Assembly: GCA_033980235.1 (NCBI GenBank)
Contig: CM067059.1
Location: 20,571,494 to 20,635,493, forward strand
Direction of reading: 5' to 3'
Origin: Diadema setosum
Lineage: Eukaryota; Echinodermata; Echinoidea; Diadematoida; Diadematidae
Length of the DNA: 64,000 bases
The notes below the pieces were generated by a model. The model saw only the letters and a program-made list of their open reading frames with translations. It searched no databases and was not told the origin of the DNA. The position numbers and the translations under genes were made by a program. Of this stretch, positions 32,781-47,030 are shown one piece after another (position 1 is the first letter of the stretch; each line of letters starts with the position of its first letter).

Positions 32781-35700
32781 CTGCCAACAAAATGGTGGAA
32801 ATCTGGGCGTAAATTATGTGATTGGTGAAAACTCCAATGGTCACTATCCAGAAACAACATATACTTTGTTTGAACAGCAACTCTTTTTCACATTCACACT
32901 GATCTTTTATGTAAAGAACAGGGTATGAACATGAAGATCACAGAGATTTTTTAGACAGTCAAATATAACACAGAATAACATGGAACTTTAATACATATTT
33001 CACATGTATTCATAATCATGACATACATTTCTCACAGTTTACTTGCTAGTTTGTGCATGAGATTTGCCATTGAAAATTGAAAATGGTCATCTAAACTTAG
33101 CATCCTGATGTTTCTACTAAAAACTTATTATTGCTATCTCAATTGAGCTTTATATTGACTCGATGTCAAATATATGATTTCTTATTCTTTTCTGAAATTC
33201 ATGAAACAAAAAACTTCTTGATATTCATTGAAGCTTTGAATGGCAAGAAAATGTAAGAAATGAGTCATGATATCATTACTTCTTTAGATTTGAATAAAGT
33301 GACTTTGATGAATATTACATCTTTATAAAATTCCAATGCAAAAGGTATCACTAAATCATGATGAGATAACAACAAAATACTTTACAAGTGCCGCTAGATT
33401 TTGTCATTAAAATGTAATCTTCAATTCCATGTCCTAAAAATGACATGTGGCCTTTAATTCTCCATATCTCATCTCCTCTTCAGCTCAATGATCAAGCTTG
33501 ATTTGGTATCTACACTAATCACCGCTGAGGTTTAACCTCTTGTGAACTGAGAACTCTGTTGCAATCAGCCAATCAAAACTCACTGCCATGCTGGCCAATG
33601 TCCCTAATTGGCAGACACACTCTCAGGAGTAAAGCCCTCACTCATGAATATTCATGAAGCCAGAGCTCTAGCAGGCCTCTCTGTGAGGGGGTGAGTAATG
33701 CAAGAGCACTACACAAGCACGCACAGGTACACACACACACACACACACACACTCACCCAAGAGTCACTGAGTGAGCCTAGTGAGCTGGAAGGGATGCCCA
33801 ACTCCAATACCAAAATCTTATTTGAGAAGAAGACTACACTATTTACGCTGGAGATCAGCATACAGGAAATCACTGGGCCCTCTCTCCCGTTTCTTTTGAT
33901 CTTCCTCTTCTTCAAGTGACAATCTGGGATGCTCTGGACATTGTTTCACACTTATTAAGCAGGCAGCTCATTCAGTTAGCTGATAACGAGGAGGAAACAG
34001 GGTCTTATGGTGCTCATGAACGTTTGGATTGCGTGTACTTCTTCAAAGCTGAGTGGTAAGTTATCTTATCTTGTGCTTTTGCTTTCTTCAAGATACTAAC
34101 AGATGTATGCGCCTGGATGAATATACTCTGTAGCATTCCATTATATATATATATCATACCTTTACAGCTGTTATCATCTGAAATGATATCTTGAAGGCAA
34201 GATACTTTTGTGGAGCCATATATCACTTGATATCACAGCTATAATTACCTTCAGATTAAAACTTCCATGTATACAGTGTACACCACTTTGTAGCTTCACG
34301 AGGTATCAATTCAAAGTAACTGGAAATTTCTCAAATCAAGTTTTAATACCAATCTCAATTCCCATTATCACATAATTATTTGCCAATATGTATTTTAGGG
34401 CAAACAAAAACCTAACTGAAATGCTAGGCAAGTACTGATAAAATTTGTGCCATTTGTCTGTGGTATGGCACCTTCTTTTGGGTCAAAGCGTGAATTCTGT
34501 TAAAATCACACTTTCTCAGAAAGTGAGTTAACCTAGCATTGCCACTATCCACATTTCCCAGCAATGGGGACAATATTACAGTTGGAATGTTACATCCATT
34601 GATGATGCCCAAGTGCCATTCTAGACCTTTATCCGAGACACACAACTCACATTGCTGCAAATTACTTTCTTTTTTTGTTCATATTGAAGAGGAAATTATG
34701 AGACAACTAACAATTATTTTAAAAGGAAGATTGTTCTGAGGTTGAACATTATGATGGATATTTTATTCTTTGGAAACACCCCCCCCCCCAAAAAAAAAAA
34801 AAAAAAAAAAAACCTCCCCAAAAGCACACCAGTCACACATGATCATACCTGTATTGGCATTTCCTATTTTCGCTTTCACTACATTATGAGGATGGACTCA
34901 TTTCATAATGAAACATGCGCGCAAACAAATATACAATCTGAATGTGGTAAACGTACATCATTTGAGATTTCTCAAAACATTGATCTAAACCTATCAAAAT
35001 CAAAAGAAAAAAAATGCTCATTCAACTCCAAGCTTTATAATACAACACAATGAACCATCCTAAAATCTACATTCAATCATCTTATTGTGAATATTTATTG
35101 TTTGTCTACTGACAAGCAAAAAGAAAAATTTGTTAATATTCAGAAAAAAAGGGGAAATTTCTACAGGCAGTTGTAACATCAAATACAAAAGTCATATTTC
35201 ATTTGAAGATTTTTATCTTAACCCTATCATAATGGACCTCAAAGACTTACATTAATATTCAATCTCCAAAAGTGTCAATGTCAGTCTCAAAGAGCACTTC
35301 TTCATTACAGTTTATAATTCATTCCCATCGTCACCATTTTATTCCAATAAGCCTAACTTCTTCCTTTTTTAGTGCACTATGGTTGGGTGGGGTAGGTGCG
35401 GCAGAATGATTAAATCTACCCATCTTTCGTTTCTTACATTAAGTGAGTGCCCTGATAGATGATTGCCTGACAGATGATTTGCAGTAAAAGACAAAAAAAA
35501 GTTAGGGGATACAGAGAACTAAGCGGCTCCAAGAACAAACACACTGAAGGACATGAATAGACACGTGGCGCAACTTCTGTAACTAATGCCACCGAGACCA
35601 TCGCACGATAACAGCTGCATAAAGGCCAAAATTCATCATCGCCAAAAACCTCATCCTGGAGATGGGAGCACGAAAGAACCACAAGGCTTGGGAAATTGAT

Positions 35701-38309
35701 GGGCAGGAGAAAAGATTGAGTCTCACTCAACGCCGCAGTTACGACCATTTTTATGGTCAAATGGGGTGACTTCTGCAAACATTACTGGGGGGCTGTCACG
35801 TCCAGAAATGCGGCGGACTCAATGCAGAAGCGTACAGCCATCATGTGCCAGAGGCACAGCAATCCGTTGGCAAAAACGCACTCGGAATATTAATATTAAC
35901 TCAAGTGAAAGGTGGCGTCATCCTCCCACATACTCAAGATGATCTCTCACGATTTAATTCTTTGGACATCACATCTTTGCGAGGCATGGAGATATCTTAA
36001 GAGGCTAAAGAGTATCCCACACTCATCTCACACATTAGTTAAACAAAAAAATAATTAATATTGCCAAAAGTTTTGCCTGATTAAAAAAGGAAAACTTCAG
36101 ATTTATCTATCAAATGGCAAAAATATCCCCCTCATGAGGCACAGCCCAACTTGAACATGAAAGTATTTAAACCCTCGCTGTAAAGAAAGGAAAAAAAGGG
36201 TATTCTATGAGATCATATTAGGAAGGTAATCAGGCTCTGCATTCTTTCATCATATGAAAAACAAGAAAAGTCCATGAAACACTGAAGGTGAAACTTAAGG
36301 TGTACACAAACATTTTAATCCATTCAAAATATTTTGTGATGTGATGACAGGGGGAAGATTTTGGCTTTAAACATCCACATTTTGAAAGCTGTAGAGATTG
36401 ATTGATTTTGATTGATTTGATTTTATTTCTGATTTTTTTTTCATACATAAATGAAATACAAAATCAACTGAATGACCCAATTGAGCAGAGTACAATTTGA
36501 ATCTGACAATTAAAAAAAATAAATGATTAATTCAAATATCCAACATGTTTTTTTTTCTAACACAATGCAAGCATTATCTTATGCATACTATGCAAACATG
36601 GGATCCCATTTATCGTTCAAAGGCAAATTAAGCAACTCTTGACGTACAGAAATTCAAGAGACCATCATCATAAGCAAATGTTTGACAAGGACAATGGCCT
36701 GATGAGAGTACAAAAAAACTCAATTCAACCTTCCATCATTTTGATACATGTTTCTATTTATTTTCTCTTGTATACATTTTACAATACTCCTCCCTCCATC
36801 ATAAAAAAAAATAGATTATAAAAAGGAAAGATTGGAGAAAATTTCTAAGAAATTAATTAAATGGCTTCAGTAGCCTGGTAGGTAATTTCACCACTCATCC
36901 CCTTCCAAGCTCACATTCTAGAAAATGAAAACGTACCCATCACTCTACTTTCCTCCGTTTTCCTGAAGAGTGGCCTATTTGCACACCACTCGCATTCGTC
37001 TGCTCTGATTCAGCGAGTGGAGCTGGAATGGACTGCCCCATGACCAGCACAGAATGTTTGCTCTCTTAACCACCAAAGACAAAAAAAAAACCCTGGGGAA
37101 GCTTTGTCAAAGTAATATTGAGTGCATATTGACAAAATGAGTAACATGTCTTAAGGAAGCACAAACTGTGAATAGAATAAATTTTATGTGACCGTGCACC
37201 ACAAATCAAACAAAAAGTCGCACACCTTGATTTTATGTAAGGACTCAAAACAGGTGAAATGGGTTGAAACTTAGTCAATCTTGAGTTTTTCATATTTTCT
37301 GAAAGAGCTATCTTTCTTCTACATTATTCTTTAGTTTGGGGTCATAAAACGAATGGGAAAGTGTGTTTTCAGCAGTTTTTCTACAACCCCTTTTTGGGGG
37401 AGAGTAGAATGATCAGGTATGCATTAGAGGCCCCTTTTCATCTTTTGAAATCCTGTGTACACTCTTCACTTTCAAGTCTAATAACTTTTGAAAGGATAAT
37501 GCTACTGCTTTGTAAATTGGTATCAATCATGGAAAGGTTAATAGATCATGCTCAATTTAAGCTTAATCTGATAATCTCATCATTGTTGTTGCTCAGGTGG
37601 TTGACACCCCGTGTTTTGTCCCTTTCATCGCACAGCTAGTGTGGCTTGGTGCAAGATTAAGTGCTTGAATACACCCTGAACTTCAGAGCCTCTTTTCTCA
37701 GTTCACACTTTTCCAGAGAGTGTGCATTCTTTCCAGTATTTAGGTAGGTTAGGGGAGTCCATTTGAATTGAGTTATACATCATTTTGAAGCGTAGAGTCT
37801 GCTCTTTTAGAATCTGCCCTTAACTAAAAATCCATATCTGGCGACTTTTTGTTTGTTTTGTGATGCAGGGTCACATATACACTTTACTATGTATCTAATC
37901 CGATTATTGGCCTGCCTGCTTCAGGTGTTTCTCATGTGTCATCTGTTTTTGTTTTTTTAATCATATGGCAGAGACAGTAACTTGGAAAACTCAGAAAACC
38001 TGCATTCAAAGTTAACAAAAAACAATGTCTAAGGAACCTCTGATTGTTTATGTGTATATATACTGTATTGTGTTTGCCGACAAGTTCACAAAAGTTTGAA
38101 AATTACACATACTATGATTTAAATTCTGCTGACTGCATCACACTCATATCAACTCCATGTAACTATTATTTTTCTTTTTGGTGTGTGTGTAATGTGTGTG
38201 AGCAATGAAATCTTGAATCAGCAATCATTTCAAGATAGTGAGGGCTTTACAATAGAGAAATTCAAAATTATTCAATGTCAGAATTTCACCACTTGACTCT
38301 CAGTAAAAA
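32781..38309. other. No supported exon; probable PARP1 5' intronic region
   Basis: I searched by eye for PARP1 zinc-finger, BRCT and linker sequence on the minus strand and found none. A weak minus-strand candidate exon lies at about 36922-37066 (T-rich acceptor, an open frame ending G-K-R-R-K), with no recognisable homology. (AC)n lies at 33729-33752 and a C8/A19 run near 34781-34811. Confidence 0.4.
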
Positions 38310-38313
38310 GAAT

Positions 38314-38317
<4 letters not shown>

Positions 38318-38373
<56 letters not shown>

Positions 38374-38430
38374 AAAGAGAAGAAGAAGAAGAAGAAGAAG
38401 AAGAAGAAGAAGAAGAAGAAGAAGAAGAAG
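38318..38430. repeat. Compound (TAG)n-(AAG)n microsatellite
   Basis: An (AGT)n block at about 38318-38374 is followed directly by (GAA)n at about 38381-38430. Confidence 0.95.
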
Positions 38431-38439
38431 AAAATCTCA

Positions 38440-41063
38440 TCCCAAAGATATTTTCCTCTGGCTAAGAGTTTGTTATAACTTAAGAAAAATTCATCCTATT
38501 TTAGTGAGATGAGAACTCAAGACTGTAATATTTTAGGTCATGTACAATTTCTCTCTAAGGTAGAGTCCCTCATGGATTGATGAACCTTGTCCAACTGGCA
38601 TCTCCAGAGGTTCAATGTTCTTTTCATTCAGCTTAGCCTCCGCCATATGATAATTCTTTCTTGAAATCATTAACAGAGGATACTAAACAGGTGCAGTACA
38701 GACAGAGAAAAAAATGAAGATTTACAGAGTAGTGACATAGAACTTGACAACCTCTTTTATGAGATAGCAGACTAATAGGTCACTAGGTGAAGTAGAAAGG
38801 ACTGGGATATTATTGTCGAATACTGATTTGAGAGGAATAGCCTGTAGAAATTGGTAATATTAATATCACATCACAATATCCCATGCTCTACTACACTCCC
38901 AAGTGTTGCAACCAAAACTGCATGCCCACATCTTAGGGAATGTCCCGGAGAACTCTCCTTTGAAAATGTTTTGGAAACTTTCCCAATGACAACAGAAATT
39001 GTTACTACTGTAGCCTCCTTGTGAGTCTAAATGAATGAAAAAAGCTTTGTCTACTTTAAAATATGAATACATAAAATTGAAAGCATGATATGAAATATCC
39101 ACAGATTTCTTAGTTGGCATATGCAGAAACATTTCATGAAAACTATGAAAACAGTAATGTACAAAGGTGGGGCTCTTCTAGTTTTCACCTGTTAAATAAG
39201 AAGGAATTATTAGATTTTACTGACGAAATGATAGTAAAAACAAGAAGAAACACATCAGGCATAGACTTTTTGTGTTTTGGGATTTTTGTAAGGAAATAGT
39301 TTTTCTGATAATCTGTATAGCATCGCCCAAGACCCATTTCTCTCTCAGTTCTATGCTGGAGTTTGGTATCAAAAACAGTGAGTACCACAGCAAGAAAACA
39401 ATGCAGGCTTTGCGATTTAGCCTACAAACTCATTTGATATGTTCATGAGGGATATAAAACAAATATACAATGTCTTTCTTGACTCAAGCAAGCTATAAGC
39501 ATTCAAAGGCATGAACAAAATTCTCTCTTTATCATATTTACTATACCTCTGGCAAGCCTCGGGTATAGTTAGTTTGATATGAATTTGCCCTCGGGTAAAG
39601 TTACTATCTCTGCCTCTTCATTAACTAATATCTTTTTTAATTGCTAGACTCATGAAAGGTATTGTATATTTGTATACTATCCCACTGGTAATCCCCCTGT
39701 TCTTCTGCTAATTGAGAGTATGGACTACCAAACTACAATAAACACAAACCATGCACTTCAGTAAATGTCCATCTTGACAAATAACTACATCTCCAAACAT
39801 TGTCACTTGAGTGATATCCATAGTTTAAGTCAGCAAACAAATCCTGGGTGGAGAGGGGCTGGGCAGGGGGCTGGACAGGGACTTAAACTAATGGTACTTT
39901 TTCTGAGATGCTCCTGGCCCTTCTCTGCCTTTTCATGTAATGAAGGAGGTATCTTTTCATCAACACACTTTACTACTATTCTTTTCAATGACTGATATTA
40001 GGCCCTCCTAGTGCAGTATTCTTACAAAAACCATTTCATGGAACAGTTGAAAGGACAGTTCTGTCATTAATTCAAAACTCCAACTCTACCTATCCCTCTA
40101 CTTCTGACTCAACTCATCACAAAAGTCAACATTGTAAAACATTACACCCCAAAAGTAATCTGATGTGAGGGATGAAATTTCTTTTCATCACATAGGAAAT
40201 CTAGGAAGATATGTGCGCAAGCCAATGGGATAAACACAAAGGGATATCATCATCATCTCATCTAATTTGCATATACATGTATGTCATTTTGACCAATACT
40301 GCTATTCTGTGAAAATATGAACATTGTTCATCTTCCATAAGTCTCATATAGATAAAAAATAAATGTCTTTTTGTGTGTGTGTGGGGGGGGGGGGGCCCTC
40401 AATATTTCAGTTACACTTTTGCTGTTCTGTATGTCTGACTAAGCATGAAAAGTCAGTATGGACATGGAGTGAAGTCTCCCTTTAAGCCTAAACGTGTACA
40501 GCAAGGCACGTAGGTTATGCACACCAACAAGCAGAACACCTGGTAACATCTCTTCATCCACTTGGGGAAGAGCGTCTTTCACCAGGCAGCAATAAATCAA
40601 CATCATTTTAGCCGTAAACGACAGTCAATCAAATTGGGTGCTCAACCCGCTAATAATTATTTTGCTGATACTTTTTAAGAGAAAGTATACATAGGCATAT
40701 ATATACATGAAATTATAAATCAGTGATTTGTGTTGATATATTTTTCAGTTCAATGCTTATCTTTATCTATCTACCTATCTATCTACTAGTATATATGTAT
40801 GATAGCATGCATGTGTACTGAAAGCTGCATGTACAATGTATATGAGAGTGTGTGGAGGGGGTAGTGACAAGGCTAACTTAAGCTCAAATTTTCAATGGCT
40901 TTTCACTGGCATGTCAACTTTACTTCCCTCTGAACTACTCAATAAGACCTCCTCCCCAAAGAAGACAAAAGGAGGAAAGAAGATGAAATGTGATGGGTGC
41001 ATCCAGGTGCATCCATTGTACTTATTTGGTATGAAACAGGTATATTATTGGAAAGGGGTATAT
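38440..41063. other. No recognised gene
   Basis: A minus-strand ATGGCGGAGG-led frame of 37 codons near 38548-38661 is open but has no recognisable homology. A G run lies at 40382-40395. Nothing else is supported. Confidence 0.45.
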
Positions 41064-41308
41064 TACTGTATACGCCATATATTTCGCGAGTCTAAATTTT
41101 CGCGAATCGCGAATTCCCAACGATTTCGCGAGTGGTTAAATTCGCGATCGTGGAGTCCTGTACCGAATGGAGAAATGTACACGCGTACGTAACATTCACA
41201 TCAGGGATCAGAGTCAATATTTTCGCGTGTCTTTAATTTCACGAATAGCACCCAACTCGCGAAATTCGTGAAAATAAAAACCTCTCGAAATATCCGGCGT
41301 ATACAGTA
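41064..41308. mobile_element. MITE with TACTGTATACGCC ends, copy 2 (245 bp)
   Basis: The left end is TACTGTATACGCCATATATT and the right end CCGGCGTATACAGTA. It has the best-preserved ends of the family in this window, with many internal TTCGCGA words. TA is the likely target duplication. Confidence 0.9.
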
Positions 41309-41542
41309 TTGCAATCTTAGTATCTCTCTCTCTCCCTTTCCATGATATGTTTATCTGTGTCCACACCTGCCTATCTTTTTTTTTATCTCTTTGTTTTCTT
41401 TTTCTCTTGCTCTCTATCAGCATATGCAGTTTTGCTGGCAGAAATCTAATTTGAAGAAAGCCATGGGTTCTCTTAAGAGTGCATGGGCTTTTGCGCACAA
41501 ACTTGCAACAAAGATGAAGTCTAAGATGATAGACAGGAGAAT

Positions 41543-41549
41543 ATATATG

Positions 41550-41642
<93 letters not shown>

Positions 41643-41643
41643 A
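41543..41643. repeat. (TA)n microsatellite
   Basis: About 100 bases of alternating TA/AT, with a single TACATGTATA interruption. Poly(I/Y) open frames here are artefacts. Confidence 0.95.
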
Positions 41644-42887
41644 TTCTTCACTGTGAATTTAATCAACCCCACACCACCTCTCTCTAACTCTCCCAATCCA
41701 ACTCTCTCTCTCTCCTTCTCGCTCTCTCTCAAACGCTTTCTTCTCTTCGTCCCAGTCAACTTTGGCTCCCCCTTAGGTGGGATTTATTGGGTCTAGCAAT
41801 GCTCCACTGCTCTACAGGAATGCCCGGTTGATAATGGAAAGTCTCTTGGGCCGAGGAATGACGTTGACACTTTATGTGCACAGGATGTATCAATCTGACA
41901 TATATGATGAAATTGTGATGACTGATTCACTGAGGGTTTTTTCTTTCTTTTTTCTACAAGAGTCCGAAAAACAGAAGATGCAGATAAGCTGCACCATGCA
42001 CAGGATGGTTTGTAGTGCATCCAGTGGTAGGAGAGAGAACCACTGAATGTACTCTTCTTTTTTCTGTCAACAGGGAGCAATCTTATGTACTGACCCAAAA
42101 CAGAACAACAGCACATAATGAGCTTGTTCATAAGCATGGGGGGGGGGGGGGGTTATGGTTGCAATTACAAAATGAATTGAATCCAAAGACATTTACCCCA
42201 GTCCCATGTCTCAACCAATATCTCCTTGTAACTCTTGCATTAGGTACGTTCCAACGGAGGCTAATCATTAATGATAAGGGCTTAGCCGTTAAACTACAAC
42301 GAGCAAACATGCAATACCTCATCTTTAAATCATTAGATTAATAGACTTAAAATTAAACTTTTAAGTGAGAGTTCCACTTGATGTTTCAACCAAAGAACCA
42401 GAAGAAATACACACACACTGTGAAAAACAATAAACCTGGTAAAGCACAATGATACAGCAGCGCGCTGCTCAGGTCACATTAACTTTCCAGTTTGTCATTA
42501 TCCCGTCCACACAACTCAAAACTATATATGGGGACCCCCTGCAGCTAGCAGATAGAGTGCTCAACATGATAAATATTGTAGCTATAATCTTAAACTAATT
42601 TTAAAAAATTGTGATCAGTGATCATTCAGACTTATGCTCCTATTTCTATTGAGGGTAATGCTTCCTGAATATTCACAGCACAATGTATTGAGATGAGAGC
42701 TTTGAATTGTATTACTGCTGAGAAACAAGATGAGATCAATGAAAGCAGAAGCAAACTAAAGTAAACATGAAACAAGGTAACACTACTTGAATGTTGGTGA
42801 GTCATCTGTAATCATGGCACAATGGGATGGTGGCACGACATTTGCTCCTGCAACCATTGCTCCCGTCTTTAATATTCACTTGAAGGA

Positions 42888-42954
42888 AATAGGGTTAGGG
42901 TTGTAATAGGGTTCTAGGATTAGTTTGATATGAGGATTAGGATTAGGGTTAGGG
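42888..42954. repeat. Short interstitial telomere-like TTAGGG/TAGGGT repeats
   Basis: Imperfect units AATAGGGTTAGGGTTGTAAT and ATTAGGATTAGGGTTAGGGT occur in one block, separated by diverged sequence. TTAGGG is the telomere repeat of echinoderms and vertebrates. Confidence 0.7.
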
Positions 42955-43837
42955 TTATGTTTGTGGGAAGAATTTATGTTTGGCTTAGCATGCAGATATT
43001 TCATCACAGCAATTGTCGCAGAGGCAGATGTCATGGAACAAAATGGGATACCTAGAAATAGCCATCTTGATCACGAGACTAAGACTTCACTTCCAAAAGT
43101 TACACATTTTCTTTTGCACATTAATGGTTATGTAAGTTCATATTCTTTCCAACACATTTTATCTATGACTCTGCTCCTGTTAGAAAATCCCATTATGTTA
43201 ACTCTAAGATTAATCAGATTCTTTTCTTTTTGTAAATGAAGTAAACAAGTATTTGGGTCATAACATTGACAAAATGGCCATTTTACGGGATCAAAAGAAA
43301 TGCCATGTTTAATATTCGTCAATGAGCACACATCTAAGCTGCTATTACTTGCAATGCACTTGTCAAATTTTTCCCCCATTATTCTAAGATCTGCTGCCTT
43401 CTCTGACTTTACTTTGAAATGACTTTTACTGTAGAGTGATTTGTCCTTTAAATTCAGTCACGTTGAGAGGTGAGGGAAACAATATCAATTAATGACGTTT
43501 TTTTGTAACGGCAGTACCGAACGGCAACTTACTTCATGGGTTCATCAATCGCAGTGACCCATATACCAAGGAGGAACACTTCCTTGATGAGAATTGTCAA
43601 TTAATTATGCATTACAAAACACACAGGCCTCTCGGGTTTCATGTTTACTCTCTTTTCAACTGTCTTTACCTGCCTATAGGCAATGACATGTTACACATAT
43701 CTCTTTCCTAGTATACTCCAAGATGTACGGCAGGCACAAGACAAGCATTCTCCTGTGAGAGGCAGAGCTAAGTGGAGGCCAATTAAGGGGAAAAGATGTC
43801 GTCTGCATGGTCCAGTCTCAAGTATTAAAGTCACGAT

Positions 43838-44155
43838 TTACCATTTGCAGATGAAACAAAACCCCAGCATTAGTGCTTTCAAAAAGTTCTAAATTGTGAG
43901 TTAGGGATAGAAACAACCCCATGCAATCAGTGTCAAGCACAGGAATATATATAAAATGTGAAAAATAGTTACAAGAAAATTGTTTCTAGACTAAACCATC
44001 AACAGTTATGGTTTAGCGAGAAAATAGTGATATTTCCTTATATCTTTAATAGGCTTTATTGCAAAATTTTTATATGGTAGGATGTTTTGTGATACAACTA
44101 ACCTACACATATGCATCAAATGTGATATCTTGAACATTTTTGAAATCACTGCTTT
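43838..44155. repeat. Dispersed repeat, full-length-like copy
   Basis: It starts TACCATTTGCAGATGAAACA and includes ATCAAATGTGATATCTTGAA near its end. The same two outer segments occur at 61469-61555 and 62985-63030, on either side of a nested insertion. Confidence 0.65.
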
Positions 44156-46243
44156 AAAGGAAAACAGGACCTTTAAGTTATATACGTTCTGTGTTGACTA
44201 CTAGTATTCAAATTACATGGGGCACTGACAGCGTTCTAATTTCAGCAAAGGATGATGACAACACTGAAGGTTGTAATCAGTGTACTTTAAACAAAAACCA
44301 AGTTTGGTGCTGTATTGGTGACAAACATTGATCATATTTGCACAGGTGTAATGTCCATAGATCTGTGTCCAAGAGACTTTTCTACACATGTTTTGTCTTC
44401 ATCCAACAAATTTCAAATTTTATGATGAAAACAGATCTGTATTCAACAACTAAATCTACAATGTAAAAAGATCCTTCAATAGAAAAAAAAAAAAAAAACC
44501 CCACCAAATACAGCTCAGGTAAAAATTTACTTGTGCAACCAAAGTCTTGATAGACTTCAAGAAGAGATAATGATGATGATGTTTAGGTATGGAATGAAAA
44601 TATTACACTTAGGCTGGCATAATTTAGTTATCATGGCTTATAAAAATGGAAATACTTTAGTAGAAGGCAGACTCCATTCAAGTGATAATAAAAATTGCGT
44701 ATCAGTGTATTTCAATTAAGATCTTCCCCTCCTTGGAAGAGAGTTTCATTGAGACAGTGGACTGACAAGCCTGTTTAAACAATTGCATCATAAAACCATC
44801 ATTTCCTTTTTTGGGGGGAGGGGGGTGGCATCATAAAAATAATACTTTTCTGAGTCAAATCTAAAGCAGAAACCTACACTAGGTACATGTTGATTTTTTT
44901 TTGGAAAAAATTGTATTTTCCATGAAACCTGCGGTAATTTTGGCAAAAAAGTACAATATACTCAACAACAAAAGGAACAGTTGGCATATCTGTGTGTTGT
45001 AAGTTTCAGTTTTTCAAGCAAATAAAATGGTCATTTACAGGCTGGATCAAATTGTCATTTATTATTCTTTTAATAACAATCTTTTAACATCAATTTGAGC
45101 ATAGTCTGCTCTTTCCCTTGAACACATCAAATCTCTGGTAGCGTCATTCAATATAAAGATGAGGCCAATGACAGGTCATGAGGCTCTACCATACTTTGCA
45201 CTTGACTTGATCTACTCCATTTTCATCAGCAATTGATCACTCTGCGGTGTCATTATGTCTCATGGAGCCATCAACACTGCTCTCACATCCTGGGGGAAAA
45301 CACTTATTCAATCTTTTCGAGACGGAAGATGATCAGCAAATGGCTCTTCCGAGAGAGGCAGACCAGAAAGTTGACATCCACTCTTAGAAGATGCAAGTTT
45401 GTGCACCAGAAAGAAAATCGATGCCCTACCAACATTTGACGGACAGGCCCGTGTCCAGCTAGATATAATATGCAGAGAGCACTGGCAGGAAGTGACATTT
45501 CACTGTCTGAAACAGTAGAAGACCACTGATGCACCAAAAATATCGACCTATGTGATGAGAGGAGCTCGAGGATTCTTCAATAGCCAACTGAATGGTAGAT
45601 GGATGACTCTACAGCATCGAGTCATCTGCCAACTGGTAGGGAAGAGGTATGGGATGATGCTCATCTAGTTGTAATCACTCAATGTTTATCACAGCTAGAT
45701 AAATTCCCCAGTGAAGATGAGCTCTTCCCTCTTCAAGCCCGGTATCACACTGAATATGTGGGACTTGGGAGTTGCTGCTCACTGAACTGCAGTGGTCACA
45801 ACAACCAGAATCTGCTAATGAATAAGTTACAATAACATGCAATTATGAATATGTCCCAAAACATACTACATGTTACTCCAGTATTCCCATACTGCAATTC
45901 AAATACTGCAACAACGTTCAGAATAAAAAATGATTATATGCTACTAGTATTCAAAGTGATAACAACACTCCTACTAGTATCAACTACACTGACCACATTG
46001 ATTGTGTCCATTGTGTATTGTTCCAGAAAAAGCAATAAATTGATTCAATACTTCAAGCTTTTAATATTTTGCATATCACCATTTTAATGCAGTGCCACAA
46101 AAGATGCTTCATCATATCTGAAGGAGCTTTCAAAAATCACAAACACTGTCAGATAAATTGGTTAATTTTCACTTCCAGAAACGGTTACTCCTGACCCTCA
46201 GGCTGAGGCTTAAAATCTAGTACTGTTGTTGACTACTCTATAT

Positions 46244-47030
46244 TAGTGGGGGGCGCAAGGGATTTTTGGTTCAAATTTTTCCAAAAGCACCAAAATTTGG
46301 CACACATGAAGCCCAAACCATACTATTTCAATTTTTGATGGGCGCCAAGAAGGGCACCCTCTGGGGCGGCCATATTGGCAAAATCCAATATGGCCGCCAT
46401 ATAGGTTTAAAGGTCACTTGCATTTCAAAACATAAAAGGGTTACAATCATTTAAAAAGTCAGGTTAAGAGGTTTTCTGGGTCAAGGAATTCGAATCTGAA
46501 GCTGTTTTTATGGTCTGAAGTCAATTTTTCCTTATAAGGTCACCTTAAAGTCATTTAGGGGTCAAACCATTGTATTCATAACAGTTTATTGAAAAAATGG
46601 CTTGCCCATGGTCAATATTCCATAAATGCCAGCCTAAGTAATAGAATTGCAGTTGTCGACGGCTGAAAAAGGCGTATTTCTTGTGAAGGGCGCCCTCCGG
46701 GGCGGCATATTTACAAAATCCAATATGGCTGCCACCTACGTTTAAAGGCCAGTGCTTAACAAAAAAAACTTTAAATTGTTACAATAATTTGAAAAGTCAG
46801 CTTTAGAGGTTTTATGGGTCAAGGGATTCGATTCTGGAGTTGTTTTTATGGTCTGATGTCAACTTTTCCTGATAAGGTCTCCCTAAAGGTCATTTGGGGT
46901 CAAACCATTATATTCACAAAAGGTAATTTAGAAAATGGCTTGCCTATAGTCAATTTAGGAGGAATGCCAGCCCTGCTGGTAGAATTGCAGTTGTTGAGGG
47001 CTGTGAGAGAGGGAGAGGTGGGCTTTCTCA
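46244..47030 (+). repeat. Dispersed repeat with two tandem ~335-bp units carrying CCAATATGGC(C/T)GCC motifs
   Basis: Two units align from GGGCGCC..CTC.GGGGCGGC through CCAATATGG, GTCAAACCATT and AATTGCAGTTGT, offset by about 335 bases. The leading part (CCAAAAGCACCAAAATTTGG) recurs inverted at about 50905-51085. It is non-coding and of unknown family. Confidence 0.75.

Larger units (their letters stand above)
41644..46243. other. No recognised gene; simple repeats and old repeat fragments
   Basis: It holds a G14 run near 42139, a telomere-like block (42888-42954) and a repeat fragment (43838-44155) with a split relative at 61463-63030. A stretch at 45100-45830 with many short frames may be a decayed transposon, but I could not assign it. 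Confidence 0.4.

Noticed and set aside
35434..35778. 114-codon minus-strand open frame with a good donor at its end
   Set aside because: Composition is not PARP1-like, there is no domain and no clear acceptor; it is kept only as an unassigned frame.
36922..37066. Possible PARP1 linker exon on the minus strand
   Set aside because: The acceptor is T-rich and the frame open, but there is no recognisable homology and the donor is uncertain.
38548..38661. 37-codon minus-strand frame starting ATGGCGGAGG
   Set aside because: It begins like a first exon, but the sequence does not match the PARP1 N-terminus or any protein I recognise and it ends in a stop without a donor.
41214..41796. Open frames of 81-181 codons with poly(I/Y) centres
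   Set aside because: They span a (TA)n tract and part of a MITE; there is no protein-like sequence outside the repeat.
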